Positions 44,514-57,486 are shown, numbered from the stretch's first letter. The stretch: DNA of 64,000 bases from Carya illinoinensis (GCF_018687715.1 NC_056766.1:21900001-21964000), one strand, 5' to 3'. Made by a program: numbers and translations. The notes: generated by a model not told the origin, from the sequence alone.

Positions 44514-46940
44514 TGTGACGCCCCCAAATCCCCAAGCACGGATACGGAGAAATCGAGACGTCCGGATGATCACATCACGGGTCACCACCCTATCGACGAG
44601 TGCCAAGTGTGTGTATAAGTAACAAATGTGCACGAAGAAACACGCAGCAGATAGCAAAGTCATAAACTAAGTACCATAATTTTTTCTTAGTTTAATACAA
44701 AACTGTTCAAAACATACATAATAAAATATTACAAAACATAAATATTGTTTTAAAACCAACTACAAAGCATAGACTTTAACTCAACACTCCGACGGAGCCG
44801 CATCCTTGGGCTCAGCCTCCTCTTCTTTCTCGAACTCTGCATCAAAATCTACGGTACCAAAAATGGTGCCGCAAGTAAGTAAGATCCAAACACCACTAGA
44901 TAAAAACATATAAAACTCAAAAAACATGTATGAAAGAAAAGCCAATGCACATGACCCATAAAGCCACATTTTTCCATGCACGCCAAAAACCCATTTGGCC
45001 ACAAAAACATATCGTTTAAAACCAAGCCTCGCCATTATCCCAGATAATAGCCCAAACCACAATTTTCCCAGAAAATGGATCACAAAGCCTCAAAACGAAC
45101 ATCGCCATTTTTCTAGAAAATGACCCGTAACCAAAACCATAAAAACCGATCCAATTATGCATGCATCATGATCTCCCCTATTTGGCCACAAAAACATATC
45201 GTTTAAAACCAAGCCTCGCCATTATCCCAGATAATGGCCCAAACCACAATTTTCTCAGAAAATGGATCACAAAGCTTCAAAACGAACCTCGCCATTTTTC
45301 CAGAAAATGGCCCGTAATCAAAACCATAAAAACCGATCCAATTATGCATGCATCATGATCTCCCCTAGGGATCATTCGCACACCCTGGCTCTGTGCCACA
45401 CCGCAAGTAACGTCTACGCGTGTGACACCTAAACGAGTGATGCCCAGTACTCGCGCCCAGCGCTTCCCTGGCCAGGCCATCCTCTAGTCCCCGCCACTCT
45501 AGGGACCACGGAGTCGACACGACAGCGTTACCGTATCGTGCGATCCGGTCGTCGCTCGGCGACAACCCAAGAGATGTCACTCAGTATTATCCACTCCCGA
45601 GTGACCAGAGGAGATCTACCGAGATAATATAACCCATCCCGGCTTGGGCTCGTGAGACACACGCACCCGAAATTCCATTTACGCCAACAAAACATGATTT
45701 TTCTCAAATTAAATAAAATGCACGTGCATGCACCATGTAAATGCAACCACTAGGTACAAATCAACCAACCAATCACAAATCAACAAACCAAGTAACTCCG
45801 TCCTCAATCCATCCGACCCCCGAACTCCTCGGACTCGGTCCGGAATCAACCAACCAACAACAAATATTTATTGTAAGAGCAAAATACTATAGCGCTATAT
45901 GGTATTTTTTGAATGCTCGCGGCGTTGCAAACGGCAGAGGAAAAGCAACATAACAGTGTAATTTACACTGTAGCCGTGGGTAATAAATTACCCACTTTTG
46001 AACGGGGACAAACCAAGGCACGAAATTGATAGAGAATGGTCTTGAGATGTTTATGAAGCTAAGGGAAATTAGTTTTGGCCGTGGGTGGCGGTGGAAATGG
46101 CGGTGGAAGCGGAAAAAGGCCAAATCGGAGTTGAGCTCATGAGAGCTGCTCCGGCAACGGATCGAGGCCGGAAATGGGTGGGTTAGGTGGGCAAGAGGTG
46201 GGGGAAGAAGCTATGAAGAGATGGTGGCCGGAGGTGGTGCGACGGCGTCGGAATCGGTGAAAATTCGTGTGGCTTGGAGGAGCTCGTGGTGGCTAACGGT
46301 GGCTCGGATGGAGGTGAAACTTGGTGGGGATGTTCAACGGTGAGAGAGGAAGAAAACTAGGTGGGTGGTGTAGGCCACGCCGCCGGCGAGCGGCTGTTCT
46401 GGGCTACGAAAGCAATCGGCGACAGGGGGGAAAAACAAGGCTGGTGCCGTGACTTCCAGCCGTGCGTGGTGGCTAACGGCTGGTTGGATGGCCCTGAAAA
46501 TTGGTGGGGATGATCTCTGGTGGGAGGGAAAGAGAATGGTGGGGGTGGTGCACTACACGGGGGCCGGACGGCGGAGAACCGGGCCGTCAAATGGGCAGCG
46601 ACGGATAGGATAGGGAAAAGAGAGCAGCTCGTGGGGAGAGAGAAAACGGGAAGAAAAGAAGAAGAAAAAGAAAGAAAAGAAAGAAAAGAAGAAAAAGAAA
46701 AGGAAAAAAGGAAAAAGAAAAAGAGAAAAAAAAAGAAATGAGGTCCAATCCGCACTCCGGAAACCAAAAACAGATCCGCCGAAAACGATTTTAAAAACTG
46801 TAAAACGACTAAATAAATTAAACACAACATCAAATAAATTAAAAACGAATTTAAATTACAATAATTTAAAATAAATAAACCAATATATTAAATTAAAAAC
46901 AACCCTTCAGTGAAAATACACATAAAAGCGGGTCATCACA
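44514..46940 (-). repeat. Chromovirus 3' LTR
   Basis: 2427 bp from TGTGACGCCCCC to GGGTCATCACA. Longer than its relatives because of a 187-bp tandem duplication. In minus orientation it follows the purine tract directly. Confidence 0.9.
44993..45366. repeat. 187-bp tandem duplication inside the LTR
   Basis: ATTTGGCCACAAAAACATAT starts at 44993 and again at 45180. The two copies run in parallel to TGATCTCCCCTA with few differences. Not present in the other LTRs of the window. Confidence 0.92.
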
Positions 46941-47057
46941 TCCCCCCTTAAAAACAAATTTCGTCCTCGAAATTTGCAAGATTAAACGCCAACTTGAAAC
47001 AAGCCACATAATTCCACATAAAACCACCTACAACCAAGATTAAAAAATGTACCGTCA

Positions 47058-48622
47058 TTACTCAAACAAGTATGGGTACTGCTCCCTCATGTCCGCTACT
47101 CGCTCCCAAGAGAAATCTTGAGCTAACGGATCTCCCCATGCCACCTTTACCAGAGGTATCATTTTGGACCTCAACTGTTGCAATCCATGATCTGAGACGA
47201 AACAACCTCATAAGTAAGGTCCGGTTGCAACTGAATACTCTCTGGGTCGACAAAGCGCGGCTCTTGTTGTCCAAATCTCTTCTTCAAGGATGATACGTGG
47301 AAGACATCATGAATATCCCCAAAATAATCTAGCAAAGCAACTCTATAGGCGACGGACCCTATCTTCTCCAAAATCTGAAAAGGGCCGACATACCTCGGAT
47401 CCAACTTCCTCTTCTTACCAAAACGCTTAACTCCTTTCATGGGAGAGACTTTGAGATAAACCCAATCACCTTCTTCAAAAGATAACTCTCTCCTCCTGGT
47501 ATCAGCGTAGCTTTTCTGACGACTCTGAGCTGCCGCCATTTTATCCCTGATGATCCGAACTTGGCTTTGCATCTCTTGAATTATTTCGGGCCCAATTATC
47601 TTATTCTCCCAGACTTCATCACAACACAAAGGCGATCTGCACTTCCTCCCATAGAGAGCTTCATAAGGAGCCATCTGAATGGTCGCATGAAAGCTGTTAT
47701 TATACGCAAACTCTATGAGCGGCAAATGGTTTTCCCAACTCCCTTGAAATTCCATGACACATGCCCGCAACATATCTTCAAGGGTCTGAATGGTGCGCTC
47801 CGATTGGCCGTTCGTCTGTGGGTGATATGCAGTACTGAACTTCAGCTTAGTACCCAATGCTGCCCGCAAACTTTTCCAAAACTGAGACGTGAACCTTGGG
47901 TCTCGATCCGACACTATACTCTTCGATATGCCGTGCAACCGCATTATCTCTTTCACTTACAAGCGAGTCAACTTACCCAAGGAATCAGTGTTATTAACAG
48001 GCAAGAAGTGAGCACTCTTCGTTAATCGGTCAACAATCACCCAAACAAAATTTTTCCCATTAGGAGTCCTCGGTAAGCCCACTACAAAATCCATTGTGAT
48101 GTCATCCCACTTCCACTCAGGAATAAGGAGGGGTTAGAGCATACCGGCGGGTCTTTGATGCTCGGCCTTAACTTGACGGCACGTGTGGCATTTCTCAACA
48201 TACAAGGCAATATCCCTCTTCATTCCATCCCACCAATAATTTTTCTTCAAGTCCCGGTACATCTTCGTACTGCCGGGATGAACTGAATAAGGGGCCGCAT
48301 GAGCTTCTGCCATGATCCGCTCCTTGAATTCTGAATCTTTGGGGACCACTCTACGATCTTGGAACTGAAGTATTCCATCTTTATCCATACTATAGTGCAA
48401 CGGCCCTCGAGATTTTCTGACTCTTTTTCTGATATCCAACAGCTCCGGATCCTTCCTTTGAAGAGTCTTCAATTCTTCAAAATCAGTTACCCGAATATCA
48501 AGAACTGAAGATAATATCTCCTCTTGCTGTGAACTCTCAATAAGGAGTTTTCTCATCCCGCAAAGCAAAGAATCCAATCCTGACGACTCGGCCTCATCTT
48601 CTAAGTGCAATTTTCGACTCAA
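47058..48622 (-). pseudogene. Chromovirus integrase with chromodomain-like tail, broken
   Basis: 48134-48622 includes the end of the RNase H linker and the zinc-binding H2C2 region (HPGSTKMYRDLKKNYWW, then CHTCRQ), ending at an in-frame stop. The core domain continues with [13 protein letters not shown] (first Asp), a second in-frame stop near 47957, SDRDPRF (second Asp) and [10 protein letters not shown] (Glu), so the DDE triad is present but split. Then [10 protein letters not shown] and FHVSSLKK. A one-base frameshift after SQIMD separates a C-terminal MIPLVKVAWG and FSWERVADMREQYPYLF, the chromodomain-like tail typical of Tekay/Del elements, ending at 47058. Not translatable as one protein. 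Confidence 0.9.
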
Positions 48623-48639
48623 AGCATCAACAACTATAT

Positions 48640-50136
48640 TAGCCTTCCCCGGATGATATTTAATCTCGCACTAATAGTCACTGATTAGCTCTAGCCATCG
48701 CCTCTGCCTCATGTTCAGATTCTTTTGGGAAAACAAGTGCTTCAAGCTCTTGCGATCAGTGTATACTTCACAAGCTTCCCCATACAAAAAGTGCCGCCAG
48801 ATCTTAAGAGCAAAAACAATCGCAGCCAATTCCAAATCGTGCGTCGGATAATTCTTCTCAACTTTAGCTGACGGGATGCATAAGCAACAACCTGTCCTTC
48901 CTGCATAAGGACACAACCCAATCCGAATTTAGACGCATCACTGAAGACTATAAATGGCTTATGCGATTCTGGAAGTGCCAACACCGGTGCAGTCGTCAAC
49001 CTGTTCTTCAATTCTTGGAAGCTTTTCTCACACTTATCTGACCAAACAAATTCTGCATTCTTTCTAGTCAACGCTGTGAGAGGTCCAAATAGGCGAGCAA
49101 ATCCCTCCACAAATTTTCGGTAATATCCGACAAGTCCCAAGAAACTCCGGATCTCGCGCACTGTAGTCGGACGCTGCCATGACAAAATGGCTTCCACCTT
49201 ACTAGGATCAACAGCCACTCCATCTCGGAAAATCACATGCCCAAGAAATCTGACTTCCTCCAACCAGAATTCACACTTGCTGAGCTTGGCATACAACTGG
49301 TGTTCTCTCAATTTCCCAAGAACTAGACGAAGATGATACACATGCTCTTCAACATCTCGGGAATAAATCAGAATATCATCAATGAATATTACCACAAAGG
49401 AATCCAGATAAGGTCGAAATACCTGATTCATTAAATCCATGAAAGCAGTAGGGGCATTGGCTAATCCAAACAGCATCACCTTAAATTCATAATGCCCATA
49501 TCTCGACTTGAAAGCAGTTTTGGGCACATCCTTGTCTCTAATCCTCAACTGGTAGTATCCTGACCTCAAATCAATGTTCGAGAACACAGCTGCTCCTTGA
49601 AGCTGATCAAACAAATCATCTATCCGCAGGAGAGGATATTTATTCTTGATGGTCACCTTATTTAATTCCCGATAATCGATGCACATACGGAGGGTTCCAT
49701 CTTTCTTTTTAACAAACAACACTGGTGCACCCCACGGCGAAGTACTTGGTTGAATGAACCCCTTATCTACCAGCTCTTGCAACTGAGTCTTCAACTCTTT
49801 TAATTCAGCCGGTGCCATGAGGTAAGGAGCTTTATGTACAGGAGCCGCTCCAGGTTCCAAGTCTATAACAAACTCCATTTCACGAATAAGGGGTAGCCCA
49901 GGCAAGTCTTCCACAAACACATCCGGAAATTCCTCCACAACGGGAATATCTACCAAAGACTTCTTCTCAGACGGCGTAGACACCATCTGGACTAAGAAGG
50001 CATCCGCTCCACATGCAATCTCTCTTCTTGCTTGAATTTCCAATATAATTACCGACTTTTCTTTTATCTTACTCCCCGCAAATTCCAGACAATCACCATC
50101 TGGAAGCTGAAAGCTAATTACCCCCGACTTCTGCAA
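48640..50136 (-). pseudogene. Chromovirus reverse transcriptase-RNase H, broken
   Basis: A long frame at 48742-50136 holds the reverse transcriptase: [35 protein letters not shown], catalytic FIDDILIYS and FLGHVI. RNase H follows with [14 protein letters not shown] frameshift near 48860 moves the rest of RNase H ([20 protein letters not shown]) into the frame of 48671-48916, where it ends in a premature stop after LISDY. The expected KYHPGKAN motif continues beyond that stop. Substrate would be the element's own RNA in cytoplasmic particles. Inactive. Confidence 0.92.
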
Positions 50137-50499
50137 TTAATACTCGCATAATATCGGTATAGCCAATCCATCCCGAGGATGATATCAAAACCCAACAGCT
50201 TGAACACCACCAAATCAGCATCCAACAATCTTCCATCAAAATTTAATGGGCATCCCAAAGCAATCTTGGAACACCATACCATTTCACCATTGGGTAGAGC
50301 CACTACCAATGACTTCGGCAAAAGGTTCCGTGACCCAAATTACACATCCCAAGCAAACGTGTGAAGATACAAATGACTGTGATGCACCCGAATCAAACAA
50401 GGTGCAAGCATAAAACTCATACAAACGGACTCTTTCCTGAACCAAACACATTAACTCATGAAATCCAAAAAAAACAAAGGAGAAAACCAAATACACCAA
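50118..50499 (-). pseudogene. Chromovirus aspartic protease, frameshifted
   Basis: LFDSGASQSFVSS, the retropepsin active site, is in one frame (50284-50499). LPNGEMVWCSKIALGCP and LGFDIILGMDWL, the second half with the family's hydrophobic LGMDWL motif, are in another (50118-50321). A further shift separates the latter from the reverse transcriptase frame. Confidence 0.87.
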
Positions 50500-50519
50500 A
50501 AATCAAATCCAACATTAAA

Positions 50520-51020
50520 TTAAATTAGATCCATACCTGTAATTACTCCAGCATCATGGGTCGCTGGTGCCTCATCATCCACATCTCTGGATGTGACAGC
50601 ATAAACCCGGGCTTGCACTGCTTGTTTTGGATTTGTTCTTCCACCGCGCCTACCTCCACGGCTTCCTTGAACTGGTCTAGGACACTCACGAGCAAAGTGA
50701 CTCTGCTGGCCACAATTATAGCATCGAGCCCCACCAAAAGGGCACTCACCCACATGGGCTCTATTACAAACTCCACAAACTGGCACTCGTCCTCCCATAC
50801 GAACACCTGAGGATGCTTGTGGTCGAGTTCCGGTCCGCTGAACAAATTTCTGAGGTGAACCCGAACTACTTCCTTCACCAGAAAAACTCCGCCTCTTATG
50901 TCCTGGATGGGAGCCCATACTCAAATTATTCTCTCGCTCTACATGAGTGGCCACATCCACTAAATCCTGAAAAGTGGATATCTGGTGGCTGACCACCATA
51001 CGGCGTATATCAGGACGTAA
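50520..51020 (-). pseudogene. Chromovirus gag C-terminal part
   Basis: Starts mid-domain at LRPDIRRMVV (51020) and runs through FQDLVDVATHVERE to a CCHC knuckle CYNCGQQSHFAREC, an Arg/Gly-rich patch, and a stop at 50520. The N-terminal gag half and 5' LTR are missing beyond 51020. Confidence 0.87.
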
Positions 51021-51769
51021 GTATCATTTTTCTTAAAAAAAAGACTATATAAAATAGAAACTTTTTTAAAAAATTAACAATTTTTATGGGTGAAATTATC
51101 ACTTTAATTGGTTATAAAAGAGTGGTGAAAAAATTATAGATATATATATTTTTTACTAAAAACTTCTACTCATCAATCTCACAACATACAACACATATAA
51201 TTTTTTTTTTATTTTTTATTTTTTCTTCTTACCAACTATATGATATATAAATGATGAGTAGAAAAACTTAATTAGTTTATGAAAAATAAACTAATTAGAA
51301 GAACTTAGATGATTAATAGATTTTTTTCTTGATATAAATTATAAGAGATAAAGTGAATATGATAATATTTAATGGTGAGATCTATATAATTCATGAGGAA
51401 CATTAAAAGATTTTAAGATACATATATTAAATCTATCAAAAAATTATTTGAGACAAAATTTTAAGGAATCATAAATTTAAAATTTAAAAATTGTTTTCAA
51501 CATATTTATGGAAAAAAAAAATTTGGCTTACATATTGTTGTACAATTCATAATTATATCTAATATTACTCTTTTATTTACAGTAAATCTAACTTAAAAAC
51601 TAAAAAATAAATCCGTTCGTAAACATAATAAAAAAAAATTCTCGTTTGCTTTCGCGACTAAAAATCAAAATTTTGAAAACTTTTCAAAATTTTTCATATT
51701 GTAAGAGGTTTTACAAAAATAAATACACATTTTGATCTACCAGTTTTCATTTCAAAAGATCTCTTTGCA
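51021..51769. other. AT-rich stretch, no gene seen
   Basis: Very AT-rich with many stops in every frame. It separates the truncated gag from a COPT5-like fragment. The upstream part of a copper transporter gene was looked for and not found. Confidence 0.55.
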
Positions 51770-51934
51770 CTTAACTCGGCGATCGGGTACCTGCTGATGC
51801 TGGCGGTGATGTCTTACAACGAGGGTGTTTTCCTGGCCATCGTGCTGGGCCTTGCGATCGGATACTTACTGTTCAGAAGTGAGGATAGGAATGTTGCCAC
51901 TCTTGTCGAAGATAATTCTTGTGCTTGTGCTTAG
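51770..51934 (+). pseudogene. 3' fragment of a COPT5-like copper transporter
   Basis: The frame reads [39 protein letters not shown] and an acidic tail ending CACA before a stop. Plant COPT/Ctr proteins import Cu(I) through a trimeric pore; COPT5 works at the vacuole/prevacuole. Both diagnostic motifs are intact: MxxxM in TM2 (MLAVM) and GxxxG in TM3 (GLAIG), plus the C-terminal Cys pair. TM1 and the Met-rich N-terminus are absent upstream, and COPT genes usually have no introns, so this is a truncated copy. About 55 codons remain of a normal ~145. Confidence 0.75.
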
Positions 51935-53021
51935 ATTTCATTTAATTGATGGCAAGTCTCAAACGTTTTTTGACTTTTTCTGGATCAGATTAATGATGCA
52001 AGAAGTGTGCCATCTGCATCTCTGTGTATGTATGAATGTAATTCTACTTAAAAATAATAATAATAAATAAAAAAAAAGGAAAAAAGAAAAGAAAAAAAAA
52101 GTTTTGTTTAGGTTGTCTTTGGGTTTACACTTACTAGCCTACAGAACCGTACATTTTATATTTTCTTGATCTAAGTTACCATAAAACATTTATATTGTTT
52201 TGGTGATTTGTACTCTTCTAGTTGTATTTATTGATCATTATAGAACTTAAAGTTGGGAGAGTTATTTTGGTCCTTGATCAAGAGAGGTGGAGTTATTTCC
52301 ATATCGTTCTGTTTTTGCCTGGTATGTCAACATCTTATAGATCTTAAGAAATTTCCTTTTGTCTGAATCAAGCTACTTCCATTATGTTGTGAGTGCTTTC
52401 ATCTGTTCTTTCCCATATTCCTTCTATTTTTGGTTCCTTGTCAGTTATTTTGTCAGTTTAGCTTGGCCATAGTTTTGCTTTCTATAAATGATTTGCTTGG
52501 ATTCAAAACCTGCATACTCACATGACAAATCTTCATTATCTTTTCAGATTGTTGACACTGTTTTCAGATTGCTACAAATGCCCAACTTGCCACTTTATGA
52601 GCATCATGATTTGCCCTTCTTGGGATCCGAATGAGTTTCCATTCTGGGTGCTTGTTAGAAATTTCCTTGATATGCTCTACCCATCCTTTTTAAGTCTCTA
52701 GTTTACCCAGTTCCCTTCTCCTTTTACTGCTGGTGTCATCTGCCTGTTATCCCCTTCAATCAGAGCTTGATTGATGCCCACTTTCACCCGCCATTTTGCA
52801 TGCCAACGGGGCTGCACTAGCTTCTGCTTTCCAGAGCTGGTTGGTTTGAGTTTCTTCTACCCATATTTCTAGGCTAAGACCTTTATGTTAAGGCCGGCCG
52901 GCAACGCTACTCTCTCTCTAGAAAGTCCACCATTTCCTAAAAAACCCGTTACCACCGATGCAAGAAAATTTCATATTTAAAGAAGCTTGGAAAAATCTCT
53001 TTAAGAGCCGACTTAAACATG
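51935..53021. other. Intergenic stretch, possible 3' UTR of the COPT-like copy, no other gene
   Basis: T-rich sequence without conserved frames. May contain the former 3' UTR of the COPT5-like source gene. 52550-52900 has moderate GC but no recognised protein. Confidence 0.45.
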
Positions 53022-53029
53022 CGGCTAGT

Positions 53030-53201
53030 TAAGGCTGTTCATCCGGATTTCGGACCGGATATCCGGGTATATCCGGCCCGGAATCTGGATTGCAAATCCG
53101 GGCCGGATTCCGGCCCGGATACACAAGGGTTATAACACGGGCCGGAACCCGGATGTATCCGGGTTTTTTGCAACCCGGAATCCGGGTTCCGGACTGTACC
53201 C

Positions 53202-53234
<33 letters not shown>

Positions 53235-55074
53235 CTTTTCAACTAAATGCAACTGAAAAAAAATAGAAATTCAATATTTATCATATAAAATACATGCAAC
53301 ACATAATGCAACTCACTACTCACTGCTACATATATATATTACATTATTTGATATTTTATACATTATATTACAAAACACAAAATTACAAGCCATGATTAAT
53401 GATCATGATTACAAAACAATTACACAATATTTATCATGATTGATGATCATCAGTTTAGGAAGAGCTTCTGGACTACTCCTTCACTGCTCCCCTTGCACGT
53501 CGAGCTTCTATTACATGCCACGGCATCGCCTTGCACATTAATATATATAAAACAAAACACATGGAAATCAGTTAAATAAATAAGGTGACAATACTCATGG
53601 TAATTCAAAAAGGCCTGATACCACATCCAATAAAGATATTGTAAGTGCACATCCAAAAGAATAAAGAATTTAAAAAAAATACACACAAGCAAACTTTTAA
53701 AAATAAACTAATTATTGGTAGGTTGTGCATAGTGCTATGAAATAATTCAGAAAAACAGCTGAATGCTAATCCACATTGTAGAACAGCAACCCTACAGGAG
53801 TTAATTTAAGCTTTTTAAAATCAACCACATACACCTGACTCACTAAAAAGTTCATTAGTAGTCGACTACAATAAATGCATGCATTTGCAACAAGCTCAAA
53901 CACATACAACATGGCAGAAGCAATCAACTCATCTATTTTTTATTTATAAGAATCCACTCATCTACAAGCTTTTCATCTACAAGCATTTAAACATATATAC
54001 CCAAACATATATGTAGAGCTGCAACTCAAAAAATAGAAAATCAAAACCAACAGAAGAAGAAAACAAAATATATTAATTGTCTTCTATCAGTTGGTATGCT
54101 ATCTATTTTTATTTTTTGCTCTCAGTTGAAGATGTTTTGATTTCCAGACTATGATCAAATACATGACAGGAAAAAAAAATGCCAAACAGAGTCAACATAG
54201 AGAGAACAGAAGAGATTTGAATGGCCTTCTTCAACTTAGATCTAGATTAACAGATGAATCCTCTAATCAATTTACACCCTACTTCCAAATCTTCTATATA
54301 ACCCCAAAAGATACGGAAGTAAATGAAAAAAAAAATCCCAACTTTCCGTGGATTTTTACAAAATCATAAGAGCTTTTCATAATCATATTTCAGGCTAAAT
54401 TGTATGGAGATAATTTATGAAAGATCTTTGTGAAGAAAACTCATACCATTGCTCTCCATTTAAAGAATCAATTACCACTTATCACAAAATATAAAAATAA
54501 TCAATAATCACCCTATGAAATTTCAATTCGGTGAAGTCAGTCTCAGAACCTACATAATTATTTTTTCCTGTGTATAAAACTAAAAAGACGAAGACAAATA
54601 AGAACGGAACCTCCACATCTTAAATCTAATCACACAATTCTAGCCTGTACTAGCAGCTTAAAATCTACTAACAGCCAAAGCTAATAAAACCCAAGACCTT
54701 AGTACATTCAAAACAGAACAAAACAAAAAATGAAGGATTGAGATCTGGGCATTAAACACAAATAAATGAAAACAAAACAGACCCAAATCAACAAAGTACT
54801 CAAAGGAAAAAAACCCTAAAAAAACTACTGCAGATTTGAACTTGAACAGAGATGTAGCACAGATTGACCCTAAAAAACCCATAAAAAAATACTTGAACAT
54901 ATCGAGCAAGAGAAACGGCGAGCCCAAAGTATGAAACCAAATCGAAAAATCGAATAGGAAGAACTCTAGATTTCTCCCAATGGCCCAAAGTATACGGAAA
55001 GACTAAAAAACTTGAAAACAAAAAAATACCCATGTTTAACAAAAAATAGCAGATCTGCCTTCTTTGCTGGGTCG

Positions 55075-55135
<61 letters not shown>

Positions 55136-55486
55136 AGACTACCGATCTAAAGTCCGGCGGCGGCGGCGAGAGAGAGATAGATGGCGGCAAAATTGAAGCG
55201 AAGGCCTAGGGTTACCTTCGTTGGGCTCGGATGCGAGAGCGAGATAGAGAGAGAGAGAGTAGATATGAAATAAGAAACAATTTTTTCTTTTTGTTTTCAT
55301 AAAACCGGGTACCGGGGTTTAAATCCGGTACCCGTGTGTAATACCCGCAACCGGCCCGGATTGGGCCGGTTTTAATAATGCGGGTTTCGGCCCGGATTTA
55401 ATCTGGGCCGAAAACCATAACCGGACACCCGGTTATCCGGGTTCCGGTCTGGGCCGGGTAAAACCCGGCCCATATGAACAGCCCTA
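53030..55486. mobile_element. Non-autonomous hAT element, copy 2
   Basis: 2457 bp with the 8-bp target duplication CGGCTAGT at 53022-53029 and 55487-55494. Termini TAAGGCTGTTCATCCGG and, on the complement, TAGGGCTGTTCATATGGG match copy 1. Subterminal regions have dense CCGG/CCCGG motifs. The interior shares GAGCAAGAGAAACGGCGAGC and ACCGATCTAAAGTCCGG with copy 1 and a long GA tract, but much of the middle differs. No transposase frame. Confidence 0.92.
55078..55130. repeat. (GA)n microsatellite in hAT copy 2
   Basis: About 26 GA steps; occupies the same element position as the GA tract of copy 1. Confidence 0.95.
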
Positions 55487-55639
55487 CGGCTAGTTAGATC
55501 GAAATCTTTTATTGAGGTTTTTAATCAAAATCATTTTCTTCAAGGGAGAAGTGCAGATCATCTATGTAATTAGTTCTAATTAGTTTTATATTTTTGTGAT
55601 ATCTGAAAAACATTACATATGAAGTTTGTCAAGCCAGAT

Positions 55640-56090
55640 AGCTTGATCAACATACAAAGGAACATCTCCCCGCCACATTGCAATAGTATCAACCTTCCAA
55701 GCATGGCGTGCTAGCCGGTGTACTGCCTTATTCCCCCATAAAGTTGTAAGCTTCTGAAAATTGCAAGGAGTTCAATAGATTTAGAATCAGTCATTTCATT
55801 TTCACTTTTACTGGCAGTCATTATCACATTTCCATGCTCATCTCTTAAAATTGCTTCCACACAGCCTTATGGAGACCAAAAAACATTGCTCCATCCACAT
55901 AAGTTTGAGATAACCTCTGGGTGGAGGCTTCCAGCAAGACAAATTCCGTGGTTGAGCAGCCTTCACCATCACCAAATCCTTATGAATTTGTTGCAGAGAA
56001 AAAGCATAATCAATCACCTGTGTAGGTTCTAGATACACCTTCTCAGCAATCATCTTTATTCCTCCTCTACCATAAAGCCCATGCAACTGA
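55640..56090 (-). pseudogene. RNase H-like remnant of a plant LINE-type or domesticated RT ORF
   Basis: Minus strand: SCWKPPPRGYLKL, a frameshift, an AILRDEHGNVIMTAS-like stretch, then SIELLAIFRSLQL and a final NKAVHRLARHAW. This order is the RVT_3 RNase H domain common at the end of plant non-LTR reverse-transcriptase ORFs and their host-derived relatives. At least two frame changes and a deletion between LAIF and NKAVHRLA show it is dead. No reverse transcriptase core upstream. Confidence 0.6.
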
Positions 56091-57278
56091 AAAGAAAGTA
56101 GTTAGAACACCTGCAGGATAGGCATACCATCCTCAATTCGTATAATGTGAGAAACTAAGAACACGTTGAGCTGATCCTCTTGTGTATTCGTCATTGTATC
56201 TTTTTTTGTAAAGGACACAATATATAGGCTCAAGACCAGGGGTCCAGGCTAGCCCTAAAAGCCACCACTAGGAGACAAAAAAAGAAAGTGGGAGAGGGAC
56301 AGAGATGGCACAAGGGAGTTAAGGTGTTAGAAGGAAAGGACAGGAAGGGAAGGAGAAATGTAGAAAGAGAATGAAGATGTCAAACATGCAAAGCCGACGT
56401 TGCTCACAACTTGGGGACTTCGACTTCTTCTTCAATTTCTTCAACTTCTTGAAGGGGAGCTCCAGAGAAGGGGTTTTCTCTATCAAATATATTCAATATT
56501 TCTATTGTACAGTAAGCAATGAGAGGCTATGAGAAATTGTAAATAAGCATATTATAATAGATTTTTCCTCCTTAAATACTTGTGAACATAGGCAGTGTAC
56601 CAAATTATGTAAATCCGTGTGTACCTTTCTCTTTATTTTTTCTCCACTTGTTTTCCATTAACCGCTATGGATGTATGCATCAACACTGTACAACTGCATC
56701 TGAACATTGTCGTGGGCTCCAAGCAACACCAATCGAGGTCTGAATCATCATAGTAGGTTGAAAAGGACTCTTTCTCTCATTCCAAATTGTTATGTAATTT
56801 TATATATTTACACTTTTTTCTTTTTCAAACTACCTGTCCCATAGGTGCATGTTGACCAAATTGAGATACATGCACATATGCATATAAAACATGATTATAT
56901 CAACTGAAAATAATGATATAAAATACACAAATATATTCCTTATAAACTTATTTATTTCAGTAAGTAATTGAATAAAAATAAAAATAATATAAGGAAAATG
57001 ACAGGTTATAAAGTAATTATTCAATAATTTTTTCTACCATTTTTATTAGGTAATGTATAAAATAATTATGGAAATTATTTGTCTACCATTTTCAATTTCT
57101 CTAATCGAACTTTTAATTCTCTGTTTAACCAATCTTCTGCGCAAACATGGCTTCGGTTTGAATTGTGTCTTGAAAAGTGTGACTGTAGTATAGCTTTTTC
57201 CTTGTACTGCAGTTCTTGACCTTCTCAACGTTTAAAGTGCCAAATCTTACTTCCCCCAATGCGTCACGGTTTTCTGAT
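56091..57278. other. Intergenic stretch, nothing recognised
   Basis: AT-rich; short open frames only. A ~200-bp A/G-rich segment lies at 56270-56370. Confidence 0.5.
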
Positions 57279-57459
57279 ATTTACCCAAGAGAAAAGCTAC
57301 GGGCCGGTCGTCTACAAAACTCATTTTTACAGCAGACCAATAATCATGTGCCATGTAGGCACTTCATGAAAATCACTTATACACCTGCATACACCCAATA
57401 GGCACTTCACTTCACGTAGACACACTTCCCCCCCACCCACCCCATTCACTTCACGTACT

Positions 57460-57486
57460 CCCCCCCCCCCCCCCCCCCCCCCCCCC
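57460..57486 (+). repeat. Homopolymer run of 27 C in the left inverted repeat
   Basis: The mirrored position in the right arm carries 16 G (60596-60611), as expected for inverted arms with independent length drift. Confidence 0.9.

Larger units (their letters stand above)
44514..51020 (-). mobile_element. Tekay-like chromovirus (Ty3/gypsy), 5'-truncated and decayed
   Basis: Minus-strand element with 3' LTR 44514-46940, a purine tract (TCCCCCC on the plus strand, 46941-46947), and pol then gag fragments rightward to 51020, where gag is cut mid-domain and unrelated AT-rich DNA begins. The 5' LTR and gag N-terminus are missing. Domain order PR-RT-RH-INT plus a chromodomain-like C-terminus identifies a chromovirus. 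Several frameshifts and stops show it is dead. Its LTR is related to the LTRs at 18144-21903 and 61084-63236. Confidence 0.93.

Noticed and set aside
55012..55209. Arg/Glu-rich frame over the GA tract
   Set aside because: Pure (GA)n translation.
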